In this document: one piece after another, positions 22,101-33,584 of the stretch
Position numbering within the stretch: position 1 is the stretch's first letter
How the letters are laid out: each line of letters begins with the position of its first letter
The notes under the pieces: generated by a model
What the model saw: the letters and a program-made list of their open reading frames with translations, nothing else
Told to the model about the DNA's origin: nothing
Database searches by the model: none
Program-made: the position numbers and the translations under genes
Origin: Xestospongia bergquistia
Lineage: Eukaryota; Porifera; Demospongiae; Haplosclerida; Petrosiidae
Length of the DNA: 64,000 bases
Assembly: GCA_963965975.1 (NCBI GenBank)
Contig: OZ014419.1
Coordinates: 62,001 to 126,000, forward strand
Direction: 5' to 3'

Positions 22101-24466
22101 ATAGAATTATTACAACAACAGCTACAACAACAAAAAGATAATTATTCACAACTTATCAAACAACATGAAGACACTGTGGCCTCGTTAACAACTGCTAATG
22201 AAGTTATATTGAGGAGCAAAACAACAGAATGTCAACTCCAAGAGGAACTAACACAATGTCAGAGTGTGTTAAAAGAGAAAGAGACAGAGGTCCAAGAAGC
22301 TCTTGCCATGAAAGCTCAAGTTGAAGAGGATTGTGTCAAATTACGAGAACAAATTAATACATTAACTGGTCAAGTGGAAACGCTACATCGTGATCTACAA
22401 ATATCATCAGATCAAGTGTCTCAATTATGTCAGCGTCTAGAAGAGAAAGAGAGCACAACTCAAGATGAGTTAAGTCAACTTAAGATGGAGTCTACACAAC
22501 ATCTTCAAGCTTTTGAAAAAAGCACTGTCCGTGTACAAAGTCTTCAAGATGAACTCTCTCAAGTAAAAACTAAACTTGAAGAGAGAGAGAATGAGTTAGA
22601 AGCTATAACTATTTCTAAAGCTCAACTGGAAGATCAACTAAAATCTTTACAGAAAGAGAAAATGGAGAAAGAAGAATATTATCAATTACAAGTAATATAT
22701 TATATTTAATATAATTATAATAACTATATTTTATTTAAAAGGTACTTAGTCTGCATAACAATTTAAAACAAGTACAGTCTGAACTTAGTCAGAAGTGTAG
22801 TGAATTAGAATTTGTTGAAGATCCCAAAGAAACAAGAGAGAAAGAGATGAAGCAATTAGAAGAAAAACTACAGGCAAATATATTACATATTGTGTATTAT
22901 AATACTGAAACTATTAGGATGAATATGCTGGTCAACTAGCTCTATTAAAATTGCAAATTAAGGAGCTCTCTCTTTCAAGAGCTCCACCCACAAGTGACAA
23001 TCTACTCTTACAACAAATAGCTGTAAGATAACACACACTAACATTTTGGTTATATAATATAATATGTAGGAACTTACTCCAGTTCTTGAAAGAGATGCTA
23101 TTGAAGTACAAGAATTATGTCAAGGAACTGGACAGTATGTTACTATACTATTTATTATAATATTACTACTACTACTGTTCTTACTAGACAACAACAGATG
23201 GAGGCCCTTAAAGCTGATAACATTTCACTAAAGAAAGATATTGCTTCTGCTGAACAGACCATGTCAGAGTTAGAACAGAGCATGAATTTAGCTAATACAA
23301 CATTAACGCAATTACAAAAGGAGCTTCATAACTCTACCAGCAGAGAAACACAGTTACTACAACAGCTGGAACAACAAGCTTCAGATTATCAGAGGAAACT
23401 GAGTGATATTGAACAACAATACCAAGATGTGTTGTCCACTGAGAGAGAAAAACAATCTAAAGTTCTTTCTGACCACAAACAGACAGAGAAAGAGAAACAA
23501 GACCTCTCAGATAAATATGACCAACTTGTTAAACAGTATGAAGAAATGTCAACTCGTACTAGTACAACTGAGGCACACTTACAAGACTCATTGACTAGAC
23601 TTCAACAAGAATTACAACAAGCTCATTTAGAAGCTAAGCAATCAAATGATGCTCTTAAAGAGAATGTAACACGTGTGACTAAATTATTAGCTGAAATAGA
23701 AGATCACGATAAAGTAATGGTGGAAGAGAAAACACAATTCGAACAAACTTTACACAAGGAGAAAGAGTGTGTACTGACATTGAAATCAGCTTTACGCAAT
23801 AAAGAGACTGAGTTGACTAAAGTTGTAGATCAATACTTACAAGAGAAAGTAACGGTAGCACAATTAAAAGGAGAGAACAGTGGGCTACAAGCTCGTCTGA
23901 CAGCATTACAAGAAGAAGTTAGTCTCGTTATATATCATTATAATGTATTGTTTATTATGTTATAGCATATGGAAGATCTACAGTATCAAAATGCTCTTCA
24001 AACTAGCGAAACTAAAGTAAGACCACACCCATCATGACATCATTAAAATTATTCTCAATTATAGTGTCGCCACTTAGCATTGTCTCTTCGACAACTTGAA
24101 GGACAATGTAAAGCTCTTGTTTTCCAGAAACGTTATCTTTGTAGTGAATTAGACGCATTTTATCACACACAACAAGCAACATTAATGATGATTGAAGACA
24201 TGGGTGGTAAGGGAATTCCCCGACTGCTACGTCGTCGCAGCACTAGAAGATTTAAGATAGTATCCATTACTATATTAGCATGTATTAGATGGTATAATTT
24301 ATATCAACGACATGAACAACGAAGGAAGAGAAACAGACCAAAACATGATCATTCTTTTATTAGAGTGGGTGGTAGTAGTATTCCAGTAGCACAAGGAATT
24401 GAGTTATTTTCTAATCAAACAGGAGTCTACCTCACTGAACGACTCCAACATAAACTTCACAAATAA
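19167..24466 (+). CDS. Long coiled-coil protein ending in a PACT centrosome-targeting domain (AKAP9/pericentrin C-terminal type)
   Basis: ATG at 19167 (MVEENLFDNLQLYEDVF) opens an acidic N-terminus, followed by long coiled-coil segments spread over more than a dozen exons. One low-complexity stretch near 20440-21000 is Pro/Ser/Thr-rich (SLLQLQQDPTVQTTPTDPSH). The last exons encode a PACT domain of about 80 residues: ALVFQKRYLCSELDAFYH, MMIEDMGGKG, RRRSTRRFKIVSITILACIR, WYNLYQR. This corresponds to the LIYQKKYLLLLLGGF...RFRSAVRVSIAI...RW pattern of AKAP9 and pericentrin. PACT binds calmodulin and targets the centrosome in vertebrates. Stop at 24464-24466, 62 bp before the convergent stop of the LYCHOS gene. 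Small exons are joined from splice sites and frame only. Confidence 0.85.
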
Positions 24467-24527
24467 TACACATTTACATTATATTATATTATATATTATA
24501 TTATGGATTATTTTTAGTACTAGTTTG

Positions 24528-27400
24528 TTAGTTTAAAAACTTATAAAAGAAGTTTTCATCATGAAAATAATGTTCCTCCATCACGTGGCTAATGACTCGT
24601 CCTTCAAGCAATGTCTCCCCATACTCCACAGCTTCTTCTCTTGTAGATACAATGTCATGTTCTATTAACCAATCAACCATATCACTTCCTGTGAATACTG
24701 ATGAATAGGTCTGGAAATGATACCTATCAGAATACAATAGGAATAGTCATACATTATTATCTCCTTACCTCTTATCAGAGACTATATCATTTTTACATGT
24801 TGTCATGTATTGTGTTTTAAACACGTTACACAAATTAATTTTAACTCCACTCAATTCATTAGAGTCAGGTAAAACCACATTCTCAATTTTAAAAAAGATA
24901 CGTCGAACTCTATCAAACAATATATCAATAATGTCTTCCTTCTCTTCCTTACTTTTGATATAGAACAACCAAAACCCAATACTTCTCAAATCCAAAAACA
25001 ACAAACACAAAAAATCCCTACAAATTATACATTATATATGAGACAATGGTCAATGAACTCTACCTGTCCAAAATTGGTTACAATATCTAGTACAGATGCA
25101 GCAATAAAGACACCACTGATTTCTTTGTGAACTAAGTTCCATAATACAACCATAATACCCTTAATATAAATCATTTGATTAACAGGAAATATATCATTAC
25201 TTACCACAACACAAGAGAAAAGAAGAAACAAAACAAGAACTACAAAATATGTCAACGAAGTATCTCGGTCTTTTGTATCAGTACTGGATGTGTTATCAAG
25301 TGATTTTATTGTATTAATGGAACGATTAGCTTCTTCTTTAGCAAGTACTTGTTGTGGTCCATCATTGTTACCAGTAGTAGATGACTCAAGAACATTTGTT
25401 CCACCATATGATGGTTTAGGTTGTTGCCATGTCAACAGACTAGTCTCATCATTATGAACATGATGATGACGACGAGATGTTTGTTTTAAGTTCAGTGCCA
25501 GTATTATAATACATATAAAACCAGTAACAAATGCAACCAGTAAAAATAAAGCTGATATAATGAGCTATAAAAATTAGATATAATATAAGAGAGACATCAT
25601 TGTAGTAATAATACCTGAGCTTGACCAAATAAGAAACTTAGATCAATAATATTTGTTGATCTTGTCTTTATTGTTGCACTCAATACTACTAATAATATCG
25701 TCACTATTAATGGAATACTAAAGAGAAATGAACTATAGATCAAATTACAAGACCTTACCCCCAAGATGAAATCATCATTGGTAGCCAAACCTTTTCTGCT
25801 ACTTTTGGTCCTTTTTTAGTCAAAAGAACCATTCCAACAGTAAGCCATGCTGTCCAGAGACGAGAGGCAAACACGCCAATAAAGAACAGTGAAAATAAAA
25901 AGTAAATCCAGTATGTATTGGAGCTCACAACATCTAATAAACGTCCACCTAAACATTCTATAAACTAATACAACAATATATTATAACTTAATATGTTATA
26001 CAGACTCACTTGTGCTACAATGAGATGCATGACAATAACATGAAGATATGAACGATATCGTCGTGACAACACAAACAAGAGGAAGACCCAGGCCTACATG
26101 AGTCATTGATGACATTATGACAAAATAGATGCTTACCAAACACAACATTGAAATATAGCAAACATTATGTTTTGTACTTGAAATAATATGTTGATAAGAA
26201 TCTTCAGTGGCTGTCTTGATCAATACCATACGAGCTGACACATACATTAATGGAGCAGAGAAAAATGTCCCAAATACAATTGAAGTTGCTATCTATGTAG
26301 AAAATATATACAACTATTTAATAGTGCATTAACTTACTATAGGAACAGAAACTGAATATTGTGAAGCATAAATAAACACAGTGGGAGCCGTGGGAAATGT
26401 ACAATAAAGAAACCCAAAGGAGGCAATCTTTTCATCTGAAGTATTCATTACTGTCTCTGGTAAAAATGAATCAATTACTACATACCCAATTAATGGCATT
26501 AGAACACTACAACAATGAGAGTTCATATAACACAGAGGTCATTTATAGACAAACCTTTTTGCAAATATTAACATCGCTGCTACCAATAATGTAATACCAG
26601 TGACATTTTTGATTTTACCTACCATAAATAAACCTATATTAAATAGAGCACAAGGTGCATATGCTCCTCCTAATAGTCCAAGAAAATGATCAAGCCACTT
26701 TGGTAATGGTGCACCATGACTGTGATGGATAGCATATGAGTTGATAACATTAGCAATAATCCCCAATACTGTCATAAATATTATAGGATTAATGCATAAA
26801 AAGAAGAAAGTCTTTGCAACTACTTGAGGAATTTTTTTCAATGTGAACTGACTTCTCCGACTTTGTTTAACATATTCTAACATAAAGAAGCCAATAGGAT
26901 TGAGTATTCCTAAAGATACTGGAGCAACCAAATAAATATAACTTGCATAATAGAACTCTCCTGAAGGAGGTGCATTTTCACCGTACAATGCCTGTACTAT
27001 AAATAGAAATATATGTTATGAACTAATAATATAAATACTAACCAATAGGAAGTCCAAGAGCAAAGTCATTAGATTGTGTAGCAAATATAGCATATAGACC
27101 AGCCCTACCAATATGCCAAGGTCGAGAGACAATAAACGTTATAATAGCTACTACAATAAACACTATAAGTTTAGCTGTTAATATACTACCAAGAAACCTC
27201 CAGGACACATTACTTAAATCAAGGATGGCCAAGTTACGAAATAACAGAGCTGGTAGAGCAAGTTTACCAACTAATGTTGTTAGACTACGAGCTTCACTCG
27301 GATCAATCAATTTAAATCGTCCAAATACATAACCAATAAGAATAATGACAAACGACTCAGCAATAGCTGGAAATAAATTGTTGAGAGTTGCATCTGGCAT
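24528..27400 (-). CDS. GPR155: GPR155/LYCHOS: PIN-like transporter domain, GPCR-like 7TM, DEP domain
   Basis: Integral lysosomal membrane protein; the human orthologue senses cholesterol and signals to mTORC1. The N-terminal ten-helix transporter-like part starts MPDATLNNLFPAIAESFVII and includes KLALPALLFRNLA, ATQSNDFALGLPIG, YIYLVAPVSLGILNPIGF and ALFNIGLFMVGKIK, all conserved with human GPR155. A GPCR-like helical region follows (exons between about 25000 and 26250). A conserved cytosolic block with GQVEFI comes next. The C-terminal DEP domain reads SSVFTGSDMVDWLIEHDI, REEAVEYGETLLEGRVI and FYKFLN before the stop at 24528. ATG at 27400 lies 120 bp from the first TMEM45 gene, divergently. 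Confidence 0.92.
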
Positions 27401-27453
27401 GTTGGTTGGTATATGAGGAGGTGTGGCTGAGGGTTAATTACATAGATTAATTA

Positions 27454-27461
27454 GGGCGTGG
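27454..27461 (+). promoter_or_regulatory. GGGCGTGG element in the LYCHOS/TMEM45 divergent promoter
   Basis: GC/CACCC-box-like element 60 bp upstream of the TMEM45 ATG at 27521. The same core recurs at similar distance from other start codons in this window (34430, 41613, 51406, variant at 49329). A Sp/KLF-type factor is the obvious candidate, by inference. Confidence 0.4.
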
Positions 27462-27520
27462 TCGCTGAAAGTCCTTTTTTTTTTATACTTTAATTTCTCT
27501 TATTCATAGACAGGACAAAT

Positions 27521-28519
27521 ATGGGGAGTCTTGGAGGACACGTTGTTCCTGGAGTCTTCTTTCTAATTTATGGGATGGAATGGCTACTACTTTCGTTTTG
27601 GTTACAATTAACTACACCTCATAAATCAACAATCAACCGATCAAGTCGAACTGGTAATAGCTCATCCAATCATACAGGGACTACCCCATTATCGTATTCT
27701 GAGTTCAAACGAGATATGGAGCTAAATCGAAAATCATACATACCGCAACCATTTTGTCGTAACATTCCACTGGAATCTTTTATGAAATTTACTTTCTCAA
27801 TTTTGGGTATTCTTGTTGAGACATTTCTGTCAGTCAGTGATGGAAAAGTGATAGCTCATATATTTCATGTTCATGATCCTGATGGCAGTTTTTCAAATCA
27901 ATCAAAACTACATCACATCACAATGTATGGGACCTTTCTACTCTCTGGTGTCATTGACTTAATTGCTTTATTTATTCGAATACCACCTTCAACTACAAAA
28001 CTGTTCCTCAGTTTAGCCTTTTTTATTGAGGCTCTTCTCTTTTGGTTTCATGCCAATGGTCGGGATGACCTTAATTATTCAGTACATATTCTATTGACAT
28101 ATGTCATCTTCTCTTGTATAATGTTCTCTGCATTAAGAATGTGGAAACCTAATAATCTTTTTATCAATGGAGGACTAGCATTCAGTATCATACTGCAAGG
28201 GACGTGGTTTATCCAAGTAGGTGTGGTTTTATATGGTAATCAATACTGGGATCCTTCAGATCATAACAATATGATGTTCATTATTGCTCTCTTTTCATGG
28301 CATATCATTAGTATACTGTGTAGTATGATAATTATTTATATTATAATGTTGGCTTGTTGGAGAAATTCTATAAAATATCAAAGCAAAGGACGACGACGTG
28401 GACTTCGACCTTTACCTCTCTTACCTGTCGTTCAAGACAGCCAAGAAAAGGAAAAACTAATTGAAGAAGACAATAATAATATCACATCTAATAATATTGT
28501 TGTTGAAACTGTCACTTGA
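27521..28519 (+). CDS. TMEM45/DUF716 seven-helix membrane protein, copy A
   Basis: Single exon, 332 residues. MGSLGGHVVPGVFFLIYG opens the first helix as in TMEM45A/B (GHxxPGxFFLxxG). HHITMYGTFLLSGVIDL, FFIEALLFWFHANGRDDL, and LQGTWFIQVGVVLYG with the following FSWH are the diagnostic DUF716 blocks (His in helices, LQGTWF-Q-G). The C-terminal cytosolic tail is basic (KGRRRGLRPL) and then acidic/Asn-rich. TMEM45 proteins are poorly understood; members have been placed in Golgi/trans-Golgi membranes and epidermal differentiation. It differs from copies B-D in the N-terminal loop and tail. Its 3' third (from 28204) is the left end of the 1.72-kb duplicated segment. Confidence 0.9.
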   Translation: MGSLGGHVVPGVFFLIYGMEWLLLSFWLQLTTPHKSTINRSSRTGNSSSNHTGTTPLSYSEFKRDMELNRKSYIPQPFCRNIPLESFMKFTFSILGILVETFLSVSDGKVIAHIFHVHDPDGSFSNQSKLHHITMYGTFLLSGVIDLIALFIRIPPSTTKLFLSLAFFIEALLFWFHANGRDDLNYSVHILLTYVIFSCIMFSALRMWKPNNLFINGGLAFSIILQGTWFIQVGVVLYGNQYWDPSDHNNMMFIIALFSWHIISILCSMIIIYIIMLACWRNSIKYQSKGRRRGLRPLPLLPVVQDSQEKEKLIEEDNNNITSNNIVVETVT

Positions 28520-29927
28520 TTATATACTTGTTTCAGTTATGATAGTTTATGTTGACTGGTGGGTTAATATTATTGTTAATATGAGTACTTATTAAACCAC
28601 TTATTACAATTTCCTAGTCAGTCTGGTATGTAAAGAGCAGTACTATGTTAATCAAGACTAATAGCATATGCAGATAGTAGTACATCTGATATATTATAAT
28701 GTCTACTAGTCAGGGCTGTGTAATTGACAGTAAATCAGTAAGGCTTCTTTCCTGCATAACTGAAAAAGAACATGGGCAGTCTAGGAGGTCATGTTATACC
28801 TGGTGTCTTCTTCCTACTTTATGGAAGTTGGTGGATCTTGGCTTCAATTTGGCTCCATATTAGTACAAAATATAACTTGAAAAAAAGAAGAATGGGAGAT
28901 GACAACATTAAGAGCAAATCTTATATTCCATTCTGCTGTGCACCACACTGGCCAATTGAACCTGTACTAAAAATAGTGTTTCCAGCAATGGGGGTGTGTG
29001 TGGAGGCTTTCTTTGCAGTTAAAAGGCCGAGTGGACGTGTTGTATTTGAAGTATGGCAAATGTATGATGAACATCATCAATTTGTTAGTGGATTGGTAAA
29101 ACTCCATCATGTAACAATGTATTGTTGTTTTATTATCTCAGGTATTGTTGACCTCCTCTCATTATGTATTCATTATCCTAAACGCACACCACAATTGTTC
29201 TTAGCATTGGCCTTCTTGGTGGAATTCATAGTGTTTTATTTTCACATTGATGATGACCGTAAAGCACTTGATGTTCTGGTACACATTTTCCTGATATTTA
29301 GCATTGTCTGTTGTCTGATGTTTTTGTTGCTGAGAATGTGGCAAGCTACAAATGTTCTCATTAATACAGGTCTTGCCTTTGGAATCACTCTGCAGGGCAC
29401 ATGGTTTATTGAGATAGGCATTGTTGTGTATGGTCCTAATAAATGGGAGGGTACTATGAATGAGAACATGTTTCTTGTTGCTTGCTTTGTTTGGCATTTT
29501 ATGTCTATCATTATTGTTATATTCATATTATATACAGTAATGCAGTTTGGTGTACTCTATTATCTTAAGAAGAAGAGAAATCTCCCTCTTTCTTATGAAA
29601 CACAAGACCTACTACCAACGTTAACAGATGAAATGACACCAGTTGAACAACAAATATGAACATTCCTTTTCTTTAATTTTATCTACAATAACTTATTTTT
29701 TATTATTAACTATAATTATATTCCACAATTTCCTTGCTTCTGATTAAAATTTGAACAAGAAGCATTGCTGCGATGTGCTACAATAATTAAATAGGAATGA
29801 CTCACCACAGACATTGCATCAATTCTCTCAAGTGAGGTGGGTCTAGTACCAATATAGTATAATATTGATAATACCACTTGTATAATCATCAGAATATTTT
29901 GACACAAATACCATATCATAGAGGGAT
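28204..29927 (+). repeat. Segmental duplication unit 1 (1724 bp)
   Basis: It starts at GTGGTTTATCCAAGTAGG inside copy A and ends before the same sequence at 29928. It contains the A C-terminus, the A-B spacer, all of copy B and its 3' flank. Equivalent landmarks (28204/29928 and the start codons 28772/30496) are offset by exactly 1724 bp. Confidence 0.9.
28772..29659 (+). CDS. TMEM45/DUF716 membrane protein, copy B
   Basis: Single exon, 295 residues, intact. MGSLGGHVIPGVFFLLYG, LHHVTMYCCFIISGIVDL, LAFLVEFIVFYFHIDDD, LQGTWFIEIGIVVYG and CFVWHFMSIIIV are conserved with copy A and with TMEM45A/B. The N-terminal loop is shorter and carries CCAPHWPIEPVLKIVF. The tail is short (KKKRNLPLSYETQDLLPT). 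Copies C and D are its closest relatives. Seven hydrophobic segments are visible. Function is unknown beyond the family. Confidence 0.9.
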   Translation: MGSLGGHVIPGVFFLLYGSWWILASIWLHISTKYNLKKRRMGDDNIKSKSYIPFCCAPHWPIEPVLKIVFPAMGVCVEAFFAVKRPSGRVVFEVWQMYDEHHQFVSGLVKLHHVTMYCCFIISGIVDLLSLCIHYPKRTPQLFLALAFLVEFIVFYFHIDDDRKALDVLVHIFLIFSIVCCLMFLLLRMWQATNVLINTGLAFGITLQGTWFIEIGIVVYGPNKWEGTMNENMFLVACFVWHFMSIIIVIFILYTVMQFGVLYYLKKKRNLPLSYETQDLLPTLTDEMTPVEQQI

Positions 29928-30243
29928 GTGGTTTATCCAAGTAGGTGTGGTTTTATATGGTAATCAATACTGGGATCCTTCAGATCATGACAATATGATG
30001 TTCATTATTGCTGTTTTTTCATGGCATATCATTAGTATACTGTGTAGTATGATAATTATTTATATTATAATGTTGGCTTGTTGGAGAAGTTCTATAAAAT
30101 ATCAAAGCAAAGGACGACGACGTGGACTTCGACCTTTATCTCTCTTACCTGTCGTTCAAGACAGCCAAGAAAAGGAAAAACTAATTGAAGAAGACAATAA
30201 TAATATCACATCTAATAATATTGTTGTTGAAACTGTCACTTGA
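29925..30243 (+). pseudogene. C-terminal fragment of TMEM45 copy A, created by segmental duplication
   Basis: From WFIQVGVVLYGNQYWDPSDH to the NNITSNNIVVETVT ending, this copies the last third of copy A with only a few changes (for example N to D, A to V, N to S, P to S). No upstream exon exists: the sequence to its left is the 3' flank of copy B. It has an ATG just before WFIQ but lacks helices 1-5, so a functional product is unlikely. Confidence 0.88.
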
Positions 30244-31647
30244 TTATATACTTGTTTCAGTTATGATAGTTTATGTTGACTGGTGGGTTAATATTATTGT
30301 TAATATGAGTACTTATTAAACCACTTATTACAATTTCCTAGTCAGTCTGGTATGTAAAGAGCAGTACTATGTTAATCAAGACTAATAACATATGCAGATA
30401 GTAGTAAATCTAATATATTATAATGTCTACTAGTCAGGGCTGTGTAATTGACAATAAATCACTAAGGCTTCTTTCCTGCATAACTGAAAAAGAACATGGA
30501 TGGTCTAGCAGGTCATGTTATAATTGGTGTCTTCTTCCTATTTTATGGAGGTTGGTGGATCTTGACCTCAATTTGGCTCCATATTAGTACAAAATATAAC
30601 TTGAAGAACAGAAGAATGGGAGATGACAACATTAAGAGCAAATCTTATATTCCAATCTGCTGTGCACCACACTGGCCAATTGAACCTGTACTAAAAATAG
30701 TGTTTCCAGCAATGGGGGTGTGTATAGATGCTTTCTTTGCAGTTAAAGTGTCAACTGGACATGTTGTATTTGAAGTATGGCAAATGTATGATGAACATCA
30801 TCAATTTAATGGATTAGTTAGACTCCATCATATGACAATGTATTGTTGTTTTATTATCTCAGGTATTGTTGACCTCCTCTCATTATGTATTCATTATCCT
30901 AAACGCACACCACAATTGTTCTTAGCATTGGCCTTCTTGGTGGAATTCATAGTGTTTTATTTTCACATTGATGATGATCGTAGAGCACTTGATGTTCTGG
31001 TACACATTTTCCTGATATTTAGCATTGTCTGTTGTCTCATGTTTTCGTTGCTGAGAATGTGGCAAGCTACAAATGTTCTCATTAATATAGGTCTTGCTGT
31101 TGGACTCACTCTGCAGGGACATGGTTTATTGAGATAGGCATTGTTGTTTATGGTCCCGACAAATGGGAGGGTACTATGAATGAGAACATGTTTCTTGTTG
31201 CTTGCTTTGTTTGGCATTTTATGTCTATCATTATTGTTATATTCATATTATATACAGTAATGCAGTTTGGTGTACTCTATTATCTTAAGAAGAAGAGAAA
31301 TCTCCCTCTTTCTCATGAAACACAAGACCTACTGCCAACGTTAACAGATGAAATGACACCAGTTGAACAACAAATATGAACATTCCTTTTCTTTAATTTT
31401 ATCTACAATAACTTATTTTTTATTATTAACTATAATTATATTCCACAATTTCCTTGCTTCTGATTAAAATTTGAACAACAAACATTGCTGCAATGTGCTA
31501 CAATAATTAAATAGGAATGACTCACCACAGACATTGCATCAATTCTCTCAAGTGAGGTGGGTCTAGTACCAATATAGTATAATATTGATAATACCACTTG
31601 TATAATCATCAGAATATTTTGACACAAATACCATATCATAGAGGGAT
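29928..31647 (+). repeat. Segmental duplication unit 2 (about 1720 bp)
   Basis: Second copy of the unit that starts at 28204: A-fragment, spacer, copy C and 3' flank. The offset to the next landmark (GTAGTTTATCC at 31648) is 1720 bp. Confidence 0.9.
30496..31379 (+). pseudogene. TMEM45/DUF716 copy C, frameshifted
   Basis: Intact from ATG (MDGLAGHVIIGVFFLFYGG) through helix 5, then a one-base deletion in the LQGTWF codons near 31118 (GGGACATGG here, GGGCACATGG in B and D) shifts the frame to a stop at 31135-31137. The remaining helices continue in another frame to the TGA at 31377-31379 without further damage (MNENMFLVACFVWHF...). The rest of the copy is well preserved, so the break is recent, an allele, or an assembly error. 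A product truncated after helix 5 is possible. Confidence 0.8.
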
Positions 31648-31735
31648 GTAGTTTATCCAAGTAGGTGTGGTTTTTATATGGTAATCAAGACTGGGATCAT
31701 TCAGATTATGACAATATGTTCATTATTGATCTACT
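31648..31735 (+). repeat. Truncated third copy of the duplication unit
   Basis: The copy resembles the start of unit 2 (GTTTATCCAAGTAGGTGTGG, GGTAATCAAGACTGGGATC) for about 88 bp with substitutions and small indels, then loses similarity. It has no coding capacity. Confidence 0.8.
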
Positions 31736-32520
31736 AAAATAATGAAGTCTCTATTAGTCAGTTGTTTCTAAATGTGTGACTACTAGTGTGTTGTATAGTA
31801 TGTGGCATAACTATAAATGTGTTAACTTAGGTGTAAATGTGTTATATCTTATGGACCAATGTGTTATATCTATTGAATGTATACTGTACTATTTAAGTAA
31901 CTGATTTTGTGATTTGATATATATATATAATTGTGATAGTTGTTAAAAGATATACTTTGTCAAATACTACATAGTAGAGCTTAGGAAGGTTTAAGATCTA
32001 GAGAATTGGTGATGTTGTAATCCCATGAACAGTTAAATGTGCTAGTAATTAGTTGACATTATACATCTGTTTACTTAATATACCAACTGGTGGAGTCTAT
32101 TTGTACTAAACTAACTATTAGGAGCTATTAGTGGTTACACTATATAGTATTCTGTTATAACAAATATAATGTCATTAAACTTTGACATACCCTACCTGGG
32201 AAAGTCTAACTTCATTATATAAGAATCAAGTAATGTAAGGAATTTATGAAGCCAGTTTTCCCAAAAACAAAATTACTAGAAATATGATTATGTATACCAT
32301 ATAAATGAGGAAATAATCTTGCAAACAACTATTAATGCATACTTTGTACTTTCACCATGTAATAATAAATTATTAAAATGCCTTATGTGTATATATGAGC
32401 AACATCCCTGGCTTCTTTCCTGTATATAATGTTGCAATATCCTTCCTTTCTTTTATTCATTTACAAAGCATAGAAAACAAGATTAGAGGCATTGCAACAA
32501 TCTGTTGCTAACTGAGCAAC
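31736..32520. other. Intergenic, 785 bp
   Basis: AT-rich unique sequence upstream of TMEM45 copy D, with no ORF of note on either strand. A short TATATATA run lies at about 31918. Unlike the B and C spacers, it does not match the duplicated promoter region. Confidence 0.5.
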
Positions 32521-33399
32521 ATGGGCAGTCTAGGAGGTCATGTTATACCTGGTGTCTTCTTCCTACTTTATGGAGGTTGGTGGATCTTGGCTTCAATTTG
32601 GCTCCATATTAGTACAAAATATAACTTGAAGAACAGAAGAATGGAAGATGACAACATTAAGAGCAAATCTTATATTCCAATCTGCTGTGCACCACGCTGG
32701 CCAATTGAACCTGTACTAAAAATAGTGTTTCCAGCAATGGGGGTGTGTATGGAAGCTTTCTTTGTGACTGAAGCGAATGGCCATGTAAAAGCTGAAGTTT
32801 GGCAAATGTATGATGAACATCATCAATTTAATGGATTGGTAAAACTCCATCATATGACAATGCATTGTTGTTTTATTATCTCAGGTATTGTTGACCTCCT
32901 CTCATTATGTATTCATTATCCTAAACGCACACCACAATTGTTCTTAGCATTGGCCTTCTTGGTGGAATTCATAGTGTTTTATTTTCACATTGATGATGAC
33001 CGTAAAGCACTTGATGTTCTGGTACACATTTTCCTGATATTTAGCATTGTCTGTTGTCTCATGTTTTCGTTGCTGAGAATGTGGCAAGCTACAAATGTTC
33101 TCATTAATGCAGGTCTTGCTGTTGGACTCACTCTGCAGGGCACATGGCTTATTGAGATAGGCATTGTTGTGTATGGTCCCGACAAATGGAAGGGTACTAT
33201 GAATGAGAACATGTTTCTTGTTGCTTGCTTTGTTTGGCATTTTATGTCTATCATTGTTGTTATGTTCATATTATATACAGTAATGCAGTTTGGTGTACTC
33301 TATTATCTTAAGAAGAGAAATCTCCCTCTTTCTCATGAAACACAAGACCTACTACCAACAGATGATATTGAAATGACACCAGTTGAACAACAAATATGA
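32521..33399 (+). CDS. TMEM45/DUF716 membrane protein, copy D
   Basis: Single exon, 292 residues, intact. It shares MGSLGGHVIPGVFFLLYGG and the main helices with copy B, with a distinct stretch after MGVCMEAFF (VTEANGHVKAEVWQ) where B reads AVKRPSGRVVFEVWQ. LQGTWLIEIGIVVYG is in frame, in contrast to copy C. The tail is KKRNLPLSHETQDLLPTDD. Its 5' and 3' flanks differ from those of B and C, so it was duplicated separately from the 1.72-kb unit. Confidence 0.9.
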   Translation: MGSLGGHVIPGVFFLLYGGWWILASIWLHISTKYNLKNRRMEDDNIKSKSYIPICCAPRWPIEPVLKIVFPAMGVCMEAFFVTEANGHVKAEVWQMYDEHHQFNGLVKLHHMTMHCCFIISGIVDLLSLCIHYPKRTPQLFLALAFLVEFIVFYFHIDDDRKALDVLVHIFLIFSIVCCLMFSLLRMWQATNVLINAGLAVGLTLQGTWLIEIGIVVYGPDKWKGTMNENMFLVACFVWHFMSIIVVMFILYTVMQFGVLYYLKKRNLPLSHETQDLLPTDDIEMTPVEQQI

Positions 33400-33584
33400 A
33401 CATTTTTTGAACTTTTATTATTTCAGTTTATTTTATTTTATCAGATCATATATTCCTTTATATAACCAAATTATACAGATCAGATCATATATTATATTCC
33501 ATTATACATCCAAATTTATTGCTTCCAACTGTCTACAAAAAAAAAATTAATTCATGTTTGACTGCAAGGTAGTGACACAAGTGA

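Noticed and set aside
29201..29526. Minus-strand ORFs opposite TMEM45 copies B, C and D
   Set aside because: They recur only because the coding copies are duplicated, lack any recognised domain, and lie antisense to conserved membrane-protein exons.
29716..29940. Minus-strand ORF of about 74 aa in the duplicated 3' flank (also 31436-31660)
   Set aside because: Its only conservation is that of the segmental duplication; no splice, domain or promoter evidence.
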